Below, piece after piece: positions 1-5,559 of a DNA stretch of 7,823 nucleotides (within the stretch, counting starts at the first letter, position 1; every line of letters begins with the position of its first letter). The stretch is from Candidatus Aenigmatarchaeota archaeon. Lineage in GTDB: Archaea; Aenigmatarchaeota; Aenigmatarchaeia; QMZS01. The position numbers and the translations under genes were made by a program. The notes beneath the pieces were generated by a model, which did not search any database, had not been told where the DNA came from, and saw nothing but the letters and a program-made list of their open reading frames with translations. The stretch covers positions 1-7,823 of the forward strand of contig JAUXEA010000019.1 of assembly GCA_030620695.1 (NCBI GenBank), read 5' to 3'.

Positions 1-68
1 AGAAAAACGAGCATAGCCTAAATGATGAAACTGTTTGCAGTTTCGCAATTAAAAAAGCGAGAGAATGA
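1..68 (+). CDS. Possible C-terminal tail of an upstream gene (partial)
   Basis: The frame beginning at base 3 is open from the window edge to a TGA at 66-68, giving about 21 residues that end in KKARE. The TGA overlaps the adk start as ATGA (65-68), the usual layout of translationally coupled genes. No family can be named from so short a tail. Caution: bases 19-44 of this stretch are also one copy of a dispersed palindromic element whose other copy (6638-6663) lies in a spacer, so the open frame could be fortuitous. A second frame (from base 1) ends at a TAA at 19-21, exactly where the shared repeat begins, and could be the true end of the upstream gene. Confidence 0.35.
   Translation, partial: KNEHSLNDETVCSFAIKKARE
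19..44 (+). repeat. Palindromic dispersed element, copy 1
   Basis: The element is TAAATGAT followed by a hairpin with a 7-bp stem GAAACTG/CAGTTTC (27-33 and 38-44) and loop TTTG (34-37). It matches 24 of 26 positions with the minus-strand copy at 6663-6638. The two differences are the two partners of one stem pair, A-T here and G-C there. It ends 20 nt before the adk start codon, in sense orientation to adk. Confidence 0.75.
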
Positions 69-676
69 TAATTCTGATTATTGGTCCTCCGGGTTCTGGA
101 AAAGGAACACAAATAGAAAAAATTGCCAGGAAATTTGAATTAAAACATATTCCATCACCAGGAGATTTGTTTAGGAAAATTGGTGATGAAGAAGTAAAAA
201 AATATCTTGCAACAGGCAGACTGGTCCCTGATGAATTAGTTACAAAACTTATCTTTAAGGAAATTGAAGATGCAGATAATTTTATCCTGGAAGGGTACCC
301 AAGAAATTTGGAGCAGGCAAAAACACTTGACAACTTTTTGCTTGAGAAAAACAAAAAACTTGATTTTGCAATTTATCTCAGGACAAGTGAGGAAGAAATC
401 CTAAAAAGAATTACAAACCGGAGGGTTTGTGCTATATGCGGAAAAAATTATAATTTAATAACCAACCCGCCTGCAGAAGACGGGAAATGTGAATGCGGGG
501 GAAATTTAGTCCAAAGGGAAGATGCCAAAAAGGAAATTGTAAGAGAGAGGATGAGAGTTTTCAGAGAGCAGACAGAACCGCTTCTTGAACACTACAAAAA
601 CAAATTAATTGTTGTTGACGGGGAACAGTCAGTAGAGAAGGTTTTTGAGGATATTTGCAGGAAATTAAAGGATTAA
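65..676 (+). CDS. adk: Adenylate kinase (zinc-binding, long-LID type)
   Basis: This cytosolic enzyme interconverts ATP + AMP and 2 ADP, keeping the adenylate pool in balance. The 203-residue product has the P-loop GPPGSGKGT at residues 7-15, the AMP-site segment DLFR near 34-37, and EGYPR at 76-80 where the family has DGFPR. The LID insert has four cysteines in a C-x2-C-x16-C-x-C pattern (C122, C125, C142, C144), as in zinc-containing LID domains. After the LID come QRxDA-like QREDA (150-154) and the arginine-rich helix RERMRVFREQTEPL. The length is slightly below the usual 210-220. This is the bacterial/long-form Adk family, not the short archaeal AdkA. The start at 65 puts the P-loop at the usual distance from the N-terminus and overlaps an upstream stop as ATGA. 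There is no clear Shine-Dalgarno site, and a hairpin element lies just upstream. The stop interlocks with the convergent gene. Confidence 0.95.
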   Translation: MIILIIGPPGSGKGTQIEKIARKFELKHIPSPGDLFRKIGDEEVKKYLATGRLVPDELVTKLIFKEIEDADNFILEGYPRNLEQAKTLDNFLLEKNKKLDFAIYLRTSEEEILKRITNRRVCAICGKNYNLITNPPAEDGKCECGGNLVQREDAKKEIVRERMRVFREQTEPLLEHYKNKLIVVDGEQSVEKVFEDICRKLKD

Positions 677-960
677 ACTTTTTCCATTTTCCTCTCTTTT
701 TTAATCAAATATTTCATTTTCTGAACTTTAATCATCTCTCCACACTTATTGCATTTTACTAAGAAAGGTTTTCTCCATTCTTTCTTCAAATATTCGTAAT
801 TTCCACAGTTAGGGCATATATATTCTACAAGTGCCTCGCCGTTGATTACAAGAACTTTTACTTTCCCGTCTTTCCCAAGTTTTCTTTGTGTATGATAAGT
901 GCAATCATATGGCTGAATATTATTTTTCTTAATGTATTCCCTGATTTTTGTTAGCTCCAT
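673..960 (-). CDS. Small zinc-ribbon protein, conserved archaeal type
   Basis: This is a 95-residue protein when started at the ATG at 960. It has an N-terminal helix (MELTKIREYI), a basic middle, and two CxxC pairs, C49/C52 (CPNC) and C70/C73 (CNKC). These are spaced as a zinc ribbon, and a lysine-rich tail follows. I know of no assigned function; the fold and positive charge suggest nucleic-acid or ribosome contact, which is inference. The frame could extend to an ATG at 1005, but that adds 15 hydrophobic residues (FVFLSFTLLNFIMI) and would consume most of the divergent spacer. An ATG at 966 is an equally possible start. An AT-rich TATA-like stretch lies at about 974-982. The TAA stop at 673-675 overlaps the adk TAA at 674-676, leaving no room for separate terminators. 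Confidence 0.7.
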   Translation of the reverse strand: MELTKIREYIKKNNIQPYDCTYHTQRKLGKDGKVKVLVINGEALVEYICPNCGNYEYLKKEWRKPFLVKCNKCGEMIKVQKMKYLIKKERKMEKV

Positions 961-1030
961 AATCATTATAAAATTTAATAAAGTGAAGGATAGAAAAACA
1001 AACATTTAAAATTATAATCCAGGATAAAAT

Positions 1031-2017
1031 ATGGATAGAAATAAAAGGATACCTCTTGAGGATTATTCTTTTTCAGAGGGTTGGAATGATGGTGAATTTT
1101 ATCCTAAAAAGCTGAGTTTAGAAGAGCAAGAGACCTTCGGTGAATGTTTGGGTCTTGTTTTTGGTTTAGTATCCAAGAAAGATGAAGATAGAAAATATCT
1201 TAGGGCTTGGCCTTGGTGTGAAGAACAAATAAACTTTTTTAAAGACAAGCTAAATGAAAATGTAGATTTTAGGTATACAGAAAAAAAAGATGGAAGATAT
1301 AATTTATATTTATATAACCCTACTTTTCATTATTTATATGAAACCCATTTATCTCCGGTGACCCATATTATTGAAGACTCTCTTTTGAAGGGGGTCATAA
1401 CAGATGCTGCTATTAGAACTCTTCATAGAGGAGGAGAAAAAATAATTCATATTAGTAAGACTGAACTTGTGGCAGAAGAAATAGTGGATTTTGCTGTGCT
1501 TGAACGAATACACATAGCCTTACTAGATTATCCTTCAATAAATAGAAACAAGATTTCCAAGTGTTATTCTATCTGGTTTTATGATCCTCATGAAGTCACA
1601 AATTATTTAATTGAAGACTTTGGTAATGTTAAAGAATATGTAGAAGAATTGCCAAACTTTAATTCTTTGGAGGGAAAAGCGGCGATTTTAGGTGAACAAG
1701 ATTTACTCATGAGAAAGAAAATTTATGACAAATGGAAATATATGGATTGGGGTTATATAAATCATAAAGAAGAAAGAGAAAATGAACTTGGAAGGATTAA
1801 AAGAGAACTTAAAAAATTGGGACATTTGATAGTAGAGCATCAAGAGATTGAAGATTTAGAAGAACTAAAGGAGAAAGAAAAAGAATTAAGAAACAGTTAC
1901 CAAAATATTGAAGAGAGCCTTTTTACTAAAAAAGATGCGGGTGGACACAATAATAGCTATGCCAGGAATCAATGGAAAAATATAAGAGCAGGAGAATTAT
2001 ATCATCAGGGATTATAG
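1031..2017 (+). CDS. Degenerate LAGLIDADG-like protein with helical C-terminal tail
   Basis: I do not recognise a named family, but the 328 residues read as two copies of a LAGLIDADG-type helix-strand-strand-helix-strand-strand-helix unit. Repeat 1 starts with the helix ECLGLVFGLVSKKDED (38-53), then KYLRAWPW, helix CEEQINFFKDKLNE, strands VDFRYTEKK and RYNLYLYN, and helix PTFHYLYETHL. Repeat 2 starts with SLLKGVITDAAIRTLH (117-132), then KIIHISK, helix TELVAEEIVDF, strands around HIALLDY and KCYSIWFYD, and helix HEVTNYLIEDFG. The position of the catalytic acid is K in motif 1 and appears lost or shifted in motif 2, so nuclease activity is doubtful. Residues 245-300 are highly charged and probably coiled coil. 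The gene stands alone on the + strand and its 3' end overlaps the convergent glycosylase by 13 nt. Being an ordinary hypothetical protein is the alternative; the fold call is inference by eye. Confidence 0.5.
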   Translation: MDRNKRIPLEDYSFSEGWNDGEFYPKKLSLEEQETFGECLGLVFGLVSKKDEDRKYLRAWPWCEEQINFFKDKLNENVDFRYTEKKDGRYNLYLYNPTFHYLYETHLSPVTHIIEDSLLKGVITDAAIRTLHRGGEKIIHISKTELVAEEIVDFAVLERIHIALLDYPSINRNKISKCYSIWFYDPHEVTNYLIEDFGNVKEYVEELPNFNSLEGKAAILGEQDLLMRKKIYDKWKYMDWGYINHKEERENELGRIKRELKKLGHLIVEHQEIEDLEELKEKEKELRNSYQNIEESLFTKKDAGGHNNSYARNQWKNIRAGELYHQGL

Positions 2018-2706
2018 AACCTGTCAAATGTTGTCTGGTCAGGGGCATATAGCTTAGACCACTTTGAATATTTTCCCCAAACATAGGCTTGGAATATAAC
2101 TGGCGAGACGTTATATTCCCCGGCCATACCAGAAATTATTTTTTCATATTCAAGATATTCTTTTTTTGTAAGTCCTCCAACTGTCCTATAATCCGGTATC
2201 TTGACTTCATATCCCTTATCTTCCAAAAATCTTAATACCCATATATCTACAGGAACAAGATTTTCATATCCACATTTTTGCATAAAAAAAGAAGCACACT
2301 TACGACCCATACCCGGGGCTTTCTTAGCCAGTTCATCTCTAAGTTCAAATTCATATTGTCTGCCATTATTAGCATCATCTAATATTCTTCTAGGTATTTC
2401 TGACTCTAACCAAAATTCAGAGAATCTAAGAATATACTTTCTTTTGGAGTTTGGAAATCTCGCCTTTTTTATTATATCCCACAATTTTTTAGCATTGACC
2501 TTATCTAAAATAGCCTCTGGTGTGTCAAGCCCCCTATTCAAAAGCTTGTAATATGTATTTAATTGTTTTTCGTGGTTCTCTGAACTGGAAAGAATACAGT
2601 ATATTCCTTCAGGAAACATCTTGTCTTTTGTCAGTGGGTTTATTGACTCTTTTTCAATTATAAGTTCTGCCATTCTAAAATTTTTTCCAGTCAATTCCAA
2701 ACCCAT
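2005..2706 (-). CDS. 8-oxoguanine-type DNA glycosylase/AP lyase (HhH-GPD)
   Basis: This is a base-excision repair enzyme, expected to remove oxidised purines and nick the abasic strand through a lysine Schiff base. The 233-residue protein has a helix-hairpin-helix, APGMGRKCASFFMQ (130-143), with the lysine K136 at the catalytic position of OGG enzymes. The GPD-loop aspartate D154 sits in VPVDIWVLRF, like VPVD in OGG1 and LDRHILRF in OGG2. The N-terminal 100 residues are helical. OGG2-like or another archaeal OGG subgroup both fit; I cannot decide by eye. The ATG at 2706 is used, and an internal ATG at 2673 (M12) is a possible later start. The gene follows valS by 39 nt on the same strand, so it could be co-transcribed or use the TATA-like box at 2721-2730. 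Its TGA lies inside the 3' end of the convergent gene. Confidence 0.85.
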   Translation of the reverse strand: MGLELTGKNFRMAELIIEKESINPLTKDKMFPEGIYCILSSSENHEKQLNTYYKLLNRGLDTPEAILDKVNAKKLWDIIKKARFPNSKRKYILRFSEFWLESEIPRRILDDANNGRQYEFELRDELAKKAPGMGRKCASFFMQKCGYENLVPVDIWVLRFLEDKGYEVKIPDYRTVGGLTKKEYLEYEKIISGMAGEYNVSPVIFQAYVWGKYSKWSKLYAPDQTTFDRFYNP

Positions 2707-2720
2707 AAATTAGAATTTTT

Positions 2721-2730
2721 TAAAATTTAA
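2721..2730 (-). promoter_or_regulatory. Candidate TATA box for the glycosylase gene
   Basis: TTAAATTTTA lies 15-24 nt before the ATG at 2706, in the short spacer after valS. It resembles an archaeal TATA box. If the start site lies about 25 nt downstream, it falls at or just inside the ORF start, implying a leaderless mRNA or use of the ATG at 2673. The base composition makes chance matches common. Confidence 0.3.
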
Positions 2731-2745
2731 GAACTTCATTTTCTA

Positions 2746-5073
2746 TTAAACAAGACATTCAACTTTAAATTCACCTTCCTTAATCTCAATTTCTTTTGCT
2801 CTGCTTATCTCTTTAATATCTCTCTCAACCAGTTTTAATTTCTCAATCTCTTCTTTACCTGCAAAAACACTGACTTTGTTAATTTCCTTTCCGAGAGACA
2901 ATTTGTTTGAGATTTTCCATTTCCTGACTTCTGAAATTATTTTCTTCAATAATTCTCCAACCTCAACACTTTTTTCATCATAAAAACCTGATTTAGGGAA
3001 TTCTTCGAGGTGAACACTTTTTTTTTCTTTAAACAACTCCAGGTAAACAGATTCAGAGATATACGGAAAGAAAGGAGCAAACAGTTTAGTCATTGTAAGC
3101 AGGGTTTTATATAAAGTTGCTTTTGCAGATTTTTCATCAATATTATTATACAATCTGTATTTCACAAATTCAAGATAATTGTCGCAGAAATCATTAACAA
3201 AGAATTGCTCTAATTCAGATAAAGCTTTCGCTATCTCATAATTATCTAAATACTCTTTTATTTTTCTGATTTTTTCAGATAACCTGCTCAGAATCCATTT
3301 ATCAACAATAGTTGGTTCATTTTCTCCATCTTCGATAAATAAAGAGCAGAATCTTGCGGAGTTCCACAGTTTTGTTAACAGATAAGTGCCTCTTTTTAAC
3401 TGGTCCTCAGAGAAAATTATGTTGGAGCCAGGAGTTGCAAGGCATGTCCAGTACCTGATTGCATCAACAGGATATCTTTTTATTAGTTCTTCCAGGGAAA
3501 CAAAATTATCAAGAGACTTACTCATTTTTTTCCCGTCAGCACCAAGAACCATTCCATTAATTAAACAGTTCTTATAAGGAATTTTGTCAAAAGCAAGCAG
3601 ATGCCTGAGCATCAGATAGTAATCCCATGTCCTGATTATGTCGCTCCCATTTGGCTGAAATTCTGCGGGATAGAGCTTTCTGAATTTTTCATCAGGATAA
3701 TCACAGATATACGCAATTGAGAAGCTTGAATCCATCCATGTATCAAAAGTTTCTTTTTCAGGGAGCAATTTCTCCCCGCACTCACAGGTTTTTTCTTTTT
3801 TTGTTGGGTCAATAGGCAGTTCCTTTTCATCTGCTAAAATGATTTTATTGCATTTCCTGCAGTACCATACAGGAATCGGGGTTCCGAAGACTTTCTTTCT
3901 TGAAACACACCAGTCCCAGTTCGTATTTTTTGTCCAATCAATCTGCCTGTGTTTCATATAATCAGGAATCCAGTTTACTTTTTCTGTTCCTTCTATAACT
4001 TTATCTTTAAACTTTGTTGCGGCAACAAACCATTGCTCCCTGTTTAAAATTTCTATTGGTTTGTGGCATCTCCAGCAGGTTCCAACATTCTGGTTTAGAT
4101 TCCTGCATTTGGTTACCCTGTTTTCTCCCTCCAACTTAGAAATTATTTTCTTTCTTGCTTCTTCTACTATCAAACCTTTACAAGGCTCAACAATCATTTT
4201 CCCTTTTTCATCAATGCTCTCAATGATGGATAGTTTATTTTTTAAAATCCAGTCAACATCCTGCCTGTCCCCGAATGAACATATCATTACAACTCCTGAA
4301 CCAAATTTCGGGTCCACTTCCTTTGATGAAATAACTGTAACCTCCCTGTTGAATAAAGGAACAATTAATTTCTGCCCGATTAATTCCCTGTTATTTTCAT
4401 CTTCAGGATTTACACCAGCGCCAACACAACTTGCCAATAACTCAGGTCGGGTAGTCGCAATTTCCACCTTTTTCCCTGTTTCTTTCACATCAAACAAAAT
4501 ATAATTCAGTTTTGTTTTTCTGTCAATATATTCAACTTCAGCATCAGAAATTGCTGTTCTGCAGGTTGTGCAGAAGTTAACAGGATATTTTCCCCTGTAA
4601 GCAAATCCTTTTTTATATAAATTTAGAAATGAAAGCTGGACAATTTTCATATATTTTTCATCAGAGGTTCTGAATTCCGGACCCCATTCTATGGAGATTC
4701 CAAGTTTTTTAAGACCTTTTTTCATGCCCTCTATTTTTACTTCTGTCCATTCCTTGCACATTTCCACCCATTTATCTCTCGGGACTTCTTCGCATCTTAT
4801 ATTATGTTCTTTCTCTACTTTTGTCTCTGTTGGCAGACCATGAACATCCCAGCCCTGGGGAAAGAAGACATCATATCCAGTCATCCTTTTAAATCTCGCA
4901 ATCACATCTATCCAGCACCAGTTTAATGTATTCCCAAGATGAAAATCCCCGCTTGGATAAGCAGGTGGTGTATCAATAACAAATTTCTTATCAAAATTTT
5001 CCTTAAATTTTGAAATTTTCAATTCTTCCCAACTCTTAACTAAATCTGAATTCTCCCCATATCTCTTATCCAT
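2746..5073 (-). CDS. valS: Valyl-tRNA synthetase (archaeal type)
   Basis: This class Ia synthetase charges tRNA-Val with valine and edits threonine. The 775-residue protein has the ATP-binding signature as HLGN (45-48, within TPPAYPSGDFHLGN) and FPQGWDVHGLPTE (71-83). The CP1 editing domain has TTRPELL (207-213) and a VDPKFGSG segment (253-260). KMSKS is at 516-520, followed by LATPGSNIIF (545-554), which is typical of ValRS rather than IleRS. Cysteine pairs at 168/171, 333/336, 405/408 and 430/432 suggest zinc knuckles in the inserts. The anticodon-binding domain begins near DKWILSRL (591-598) and the protein ends with a short beta-rich tail. It is about 80-100 residues shorter than many archaeal homologues and lacks a long C-terminal coiled coil, consistent with a reduced genome. 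It starts 14 nt after the rps24e stop, so co-transcription is likely. Confidence 0.95.
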   Translation of the reverse strand: MDKRYGENSDLVKSWEELKISKFKENFDKKFVIDTPPAYPSGDFHLGNTLNWCWIDVIARFKRMTGYDVFFPQGWDVHGLPTETKVEKEHNIRCEEVPRDKWVEMCKEWTEVKIEGMKKGLKKLGISIEWGPEFRTSDEKYMKIVQLSFLNLYKKGFAYRGKYPVNFCTTCRTAISDAEVEYIDRKTKLNYILFDVKETGKKVEIATTRPELLASCVGAGVNPEDENNRELIGQKLIVPLFNREVTVISSKEVDPKFGSGVVMICSFGDRQDVDWILKNKLSIIESIDEKGKMIVEPCKGLIVEEARKKIISKLEGENRVTKCRNLNQNVGTCWRCHKPIEILNREQWFVAATKFKDKVIEGTEKVNWIPDYMKHRQIDWTKNTNWDWCVSRKKVFGTPIPVWYCRKCNKIILADEKELPIDPTKKEKTCECGEKLLPEKETFDTWMDSSFSIAYICDYPDEKFRKLYPAEFQPNGSDIIRTWDYYLMLRHLLAFDKIPYKNCLINGMVLGADGKKMSKSLDNFVSLEELIKRYPVDAIRYWTCLATPGSNIIFSEDQLKRGTYLLTKLWNSARFCSLFIEDGENEPTIVDKWILSRLSEKIRKIKEYLDNYEIAKALSELEQFFVNDFCDNYLEFVKYRLYNNIDEKSAKATLYKTLLTMTKLFAPFFPYISESVYLELFKEKKSVHLEEFPKSGFYDEKSVEVGELLKKIISEVRKWKISNKLSLGKEINKVSVFAGKEEIEKLKLVERDIKEISRAKEIEIKEGEFKVECLV

Positions 5074-5087
5074 TATTGAATTTCTTA

Positions 5088-5300
5088 TTATTTTAAAAAC
5101 ACTTTTGCTATTGAGTGGTCCCTGTTCTTCTGCGAGAAAATATATTTGATTTCTATTTTCTCTGCTTCTGCCTTGAATTTCTCTGCTATTTCCTGTTTTA
5201 GAGATTCTTTTGATGGTGTTGGCGCATCTTTGTGGGGTATCTTGATATGCAGTTCTGTCCTGTTTAAAAATTTATTCTCAATCTTTTTTAGAACTTCCAT
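5088..5300 (-). CDS. rps24e: Small-subunit ribosomal protein S24e, short form
   Basis: This is a 30S subunit protein found in archaea and eukaryotes. Its 70 residues match the S24e core: N-terminal strand MEVLKKIENKFLNRTEL, then the hallmark HKDAPTPSKESLKQEIAEKF (family form HxGAPTPSRxxVRxKLA), then KIEIKYIFSQ and a final strand SIAKVF. Archaeal S24e is usually about 100 residues; the segment after the AKVY-like strand (about 25-30 residues) is absent. The gene ends with tandem TAA TAA and then valS, so I see no frameshifted remainder. It is the first gene of a probable rps24e-valS-glycosylase transcript. It starts 36 nt after the 3' end of the tRNA-Ile gene on the same strand, with a TATA-like sequence in that gap and no Shine-Dalgarno site. 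Confidence 0.85.
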   Translation of the reverse strand: MEVLKKIENKFLNRTELHIKIPHKDAPTPSKESLKQEIAEKFKAEAEKIEIKYIFSQKNRDHSIAKVFLK

Positions 5301-5312
5301 AAGTAAGTTAAG

Positions 5313-5326
5313 TATTTATAAATAAA
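5313..5326 (-). promoter_or_regulatory. Candidate TATA box for rps24e-valS
   Basis: TTTATTTATAAATA lies 13-26 nt before the rps24e ATG, in the 36-nt gap after tRNA-Ile. It fits an archaeal TATA element serving a leaderless or nearly leaderless mRNA. Confidence is limited by the AT-rich background. Confidence 0.4.
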
Positions 5327-5392
5327 TTCAGAATAGTGGACCAGACAAGATTTTCAGAGAGACCTTTATTTGTTTTTGGCTCGAGGGTTCTT

Positions 5393-5409
5393 TCTTTGCG
5401 AAGCAAAGA
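5393..5409. repeat. Hairpin with a GCGAAGC core inside the tRNA-Ile intron
   Basis: TCTTTGC (5393-5399), loop GAA, GCAAAGA (5403-5409) is a perfect 7-bp stem with a 3-nt loop. The + strand core GCGAAGC is a known unusually stable DNA mini-hairpin. In the transcribed minus strand the loop is TTC (UUC). It may help fold the intron away from the exons. Confidence 0.7.
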
Positions 5410-5431
5410 TGCACCGCCCGAAGGATGAGTG

Positions 5432-5458
5432 TTTGATAAATTTAATCAATAAAAGCCT
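5432..5458. repeat. 27-nt tRNA-associated repeat, copy in the tRNA-Ile intron
   Basis: TTTGATAAATTTA plus the following 14 bases match 7568-7594 at 24 of 27 positions without gaps. This copy lies wholly inside the intron; the other begins just 3' of tRNA-Ala. On the minus strand it contains an imperfect stem TTGAT/ATCAA. Confidence 0.65.
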
Positions 5459-5550
5459 CGTTTGAACTTGCGATCTCCACGTTATCAGCGTGGCGCTTTT
5501 ACCAGGCTAAGCTACTGGTCCATAAATATAACATTAAGTTTTTCAAAGAA

Positions 5551-5559
5551 TAATTTAAA
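5551..5559 (-). promoter_or_regulatory. Candidate TATA box for tRNA-Ile
   Basis: TTTAAATTA is centred about 34 nt before G1 of the tRNA and overlaps the stop codon of the preceding gene. This would place transcription start roughly 9 nt before the mature 5' end. The spacing is similar to the candidate box before tRNA-Ala. Confidence 0.35.

Larger units (their letters stand above)
5351..5460 (-). other. tRNA-Ile intron at 59/60 with a canonical bulge-helix-bulge
   Basis: The 110-nt archaeal tRNA intron sits in the T-loop. The junction folds as a full hBHBh': outer helix is the T-stem GCAAG/CTTGT; the central 4-bp helix is exon TTCA with intron TGAA; the 5' bulge is AAC, cut AA|C; the inner helix is GAGG/TCTC; the 3' bulge is AAT, cut AA|T. 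This is what the archaeal splicing endonuclease recognises. Inside the intron are a 7-bp hairpin (5393-5409) and one copy of a 27-nt repeat (5432-5458). A CCTCG near 5381-5386 could compete by pairing with CGAGG at the intron start. Confidence 0.88.
5337..5521 (-). tRNA. tRNA-Ile(GAU) with a T-loop intron
   Basis: The mature tRNA is 75 nt. Exon 1 is 5521-5461 and exon 2 is 5350-5337. The acceptor stem GGACCAG/CTGGTCC is 7 perfect pairs with discriminator A at 5337. The D-stem is GCTT/AAGC with a 10-nt loop containing GG. The anticodon stem is CCACG/CGTGG around loop CTGATAA, giving anticodon GAU, and the variable loop is AGATC. The T-stem GCAAG/CTTGT (one G-U) closes only when the 110-nt intron is removed, giving T-loop TTCAAAT. 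CCA is not encoded, so it must be added. The gene lies between the lipocalin-like gene (34 nt upstream) and rps24e. A TATA-like TTTAAATTA at 5551-5559 is centred about 34 nt before the mature 5' end. Confidence 0.93.

Noticed and set aside
22..28. ATGATGA as a C box of a C/D sRNA
   Set aside because: No D, D' or C' boxes occur at suitable spacing, and copy 2 of the same element has ATGATGG, so the box is not conserved.
961..1005. 15-residue N-terminal extension of the zinc-ribbon protein, possible signal peptide
   Set aside because: It is a short hydrophobic run in an AT-rich divergent spacer, with no basic start or cleavage site, on a protein that looks cytosolic.
2201..2551. + strand frame of 116 codons
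   Set aside because: It lies wholly antisense to the glycosylase gene, and its low-complexity Ser/Leu composition is that of a shadow frame.
4061..4504. + strand frame of 147 codons
   Set aside because: Antisense to the valS editing domain, which has clear family motifs on the minus strand.
4930..4941. HLGN in place of HIGH in ValRS as a lost active-site motif
   Set aside because: An HxGN form is normal in archaeal ValRS, and KMSKS and the rest of the catalytic core are intact.
5351..5460. tRNA-Ile intron as a C/D-box guide RNA
   Set aside because: A CTGA occurs near the 3' end, but there is no acceptable C box; the 5' candidate TTGATTA departs from RTGATGA.
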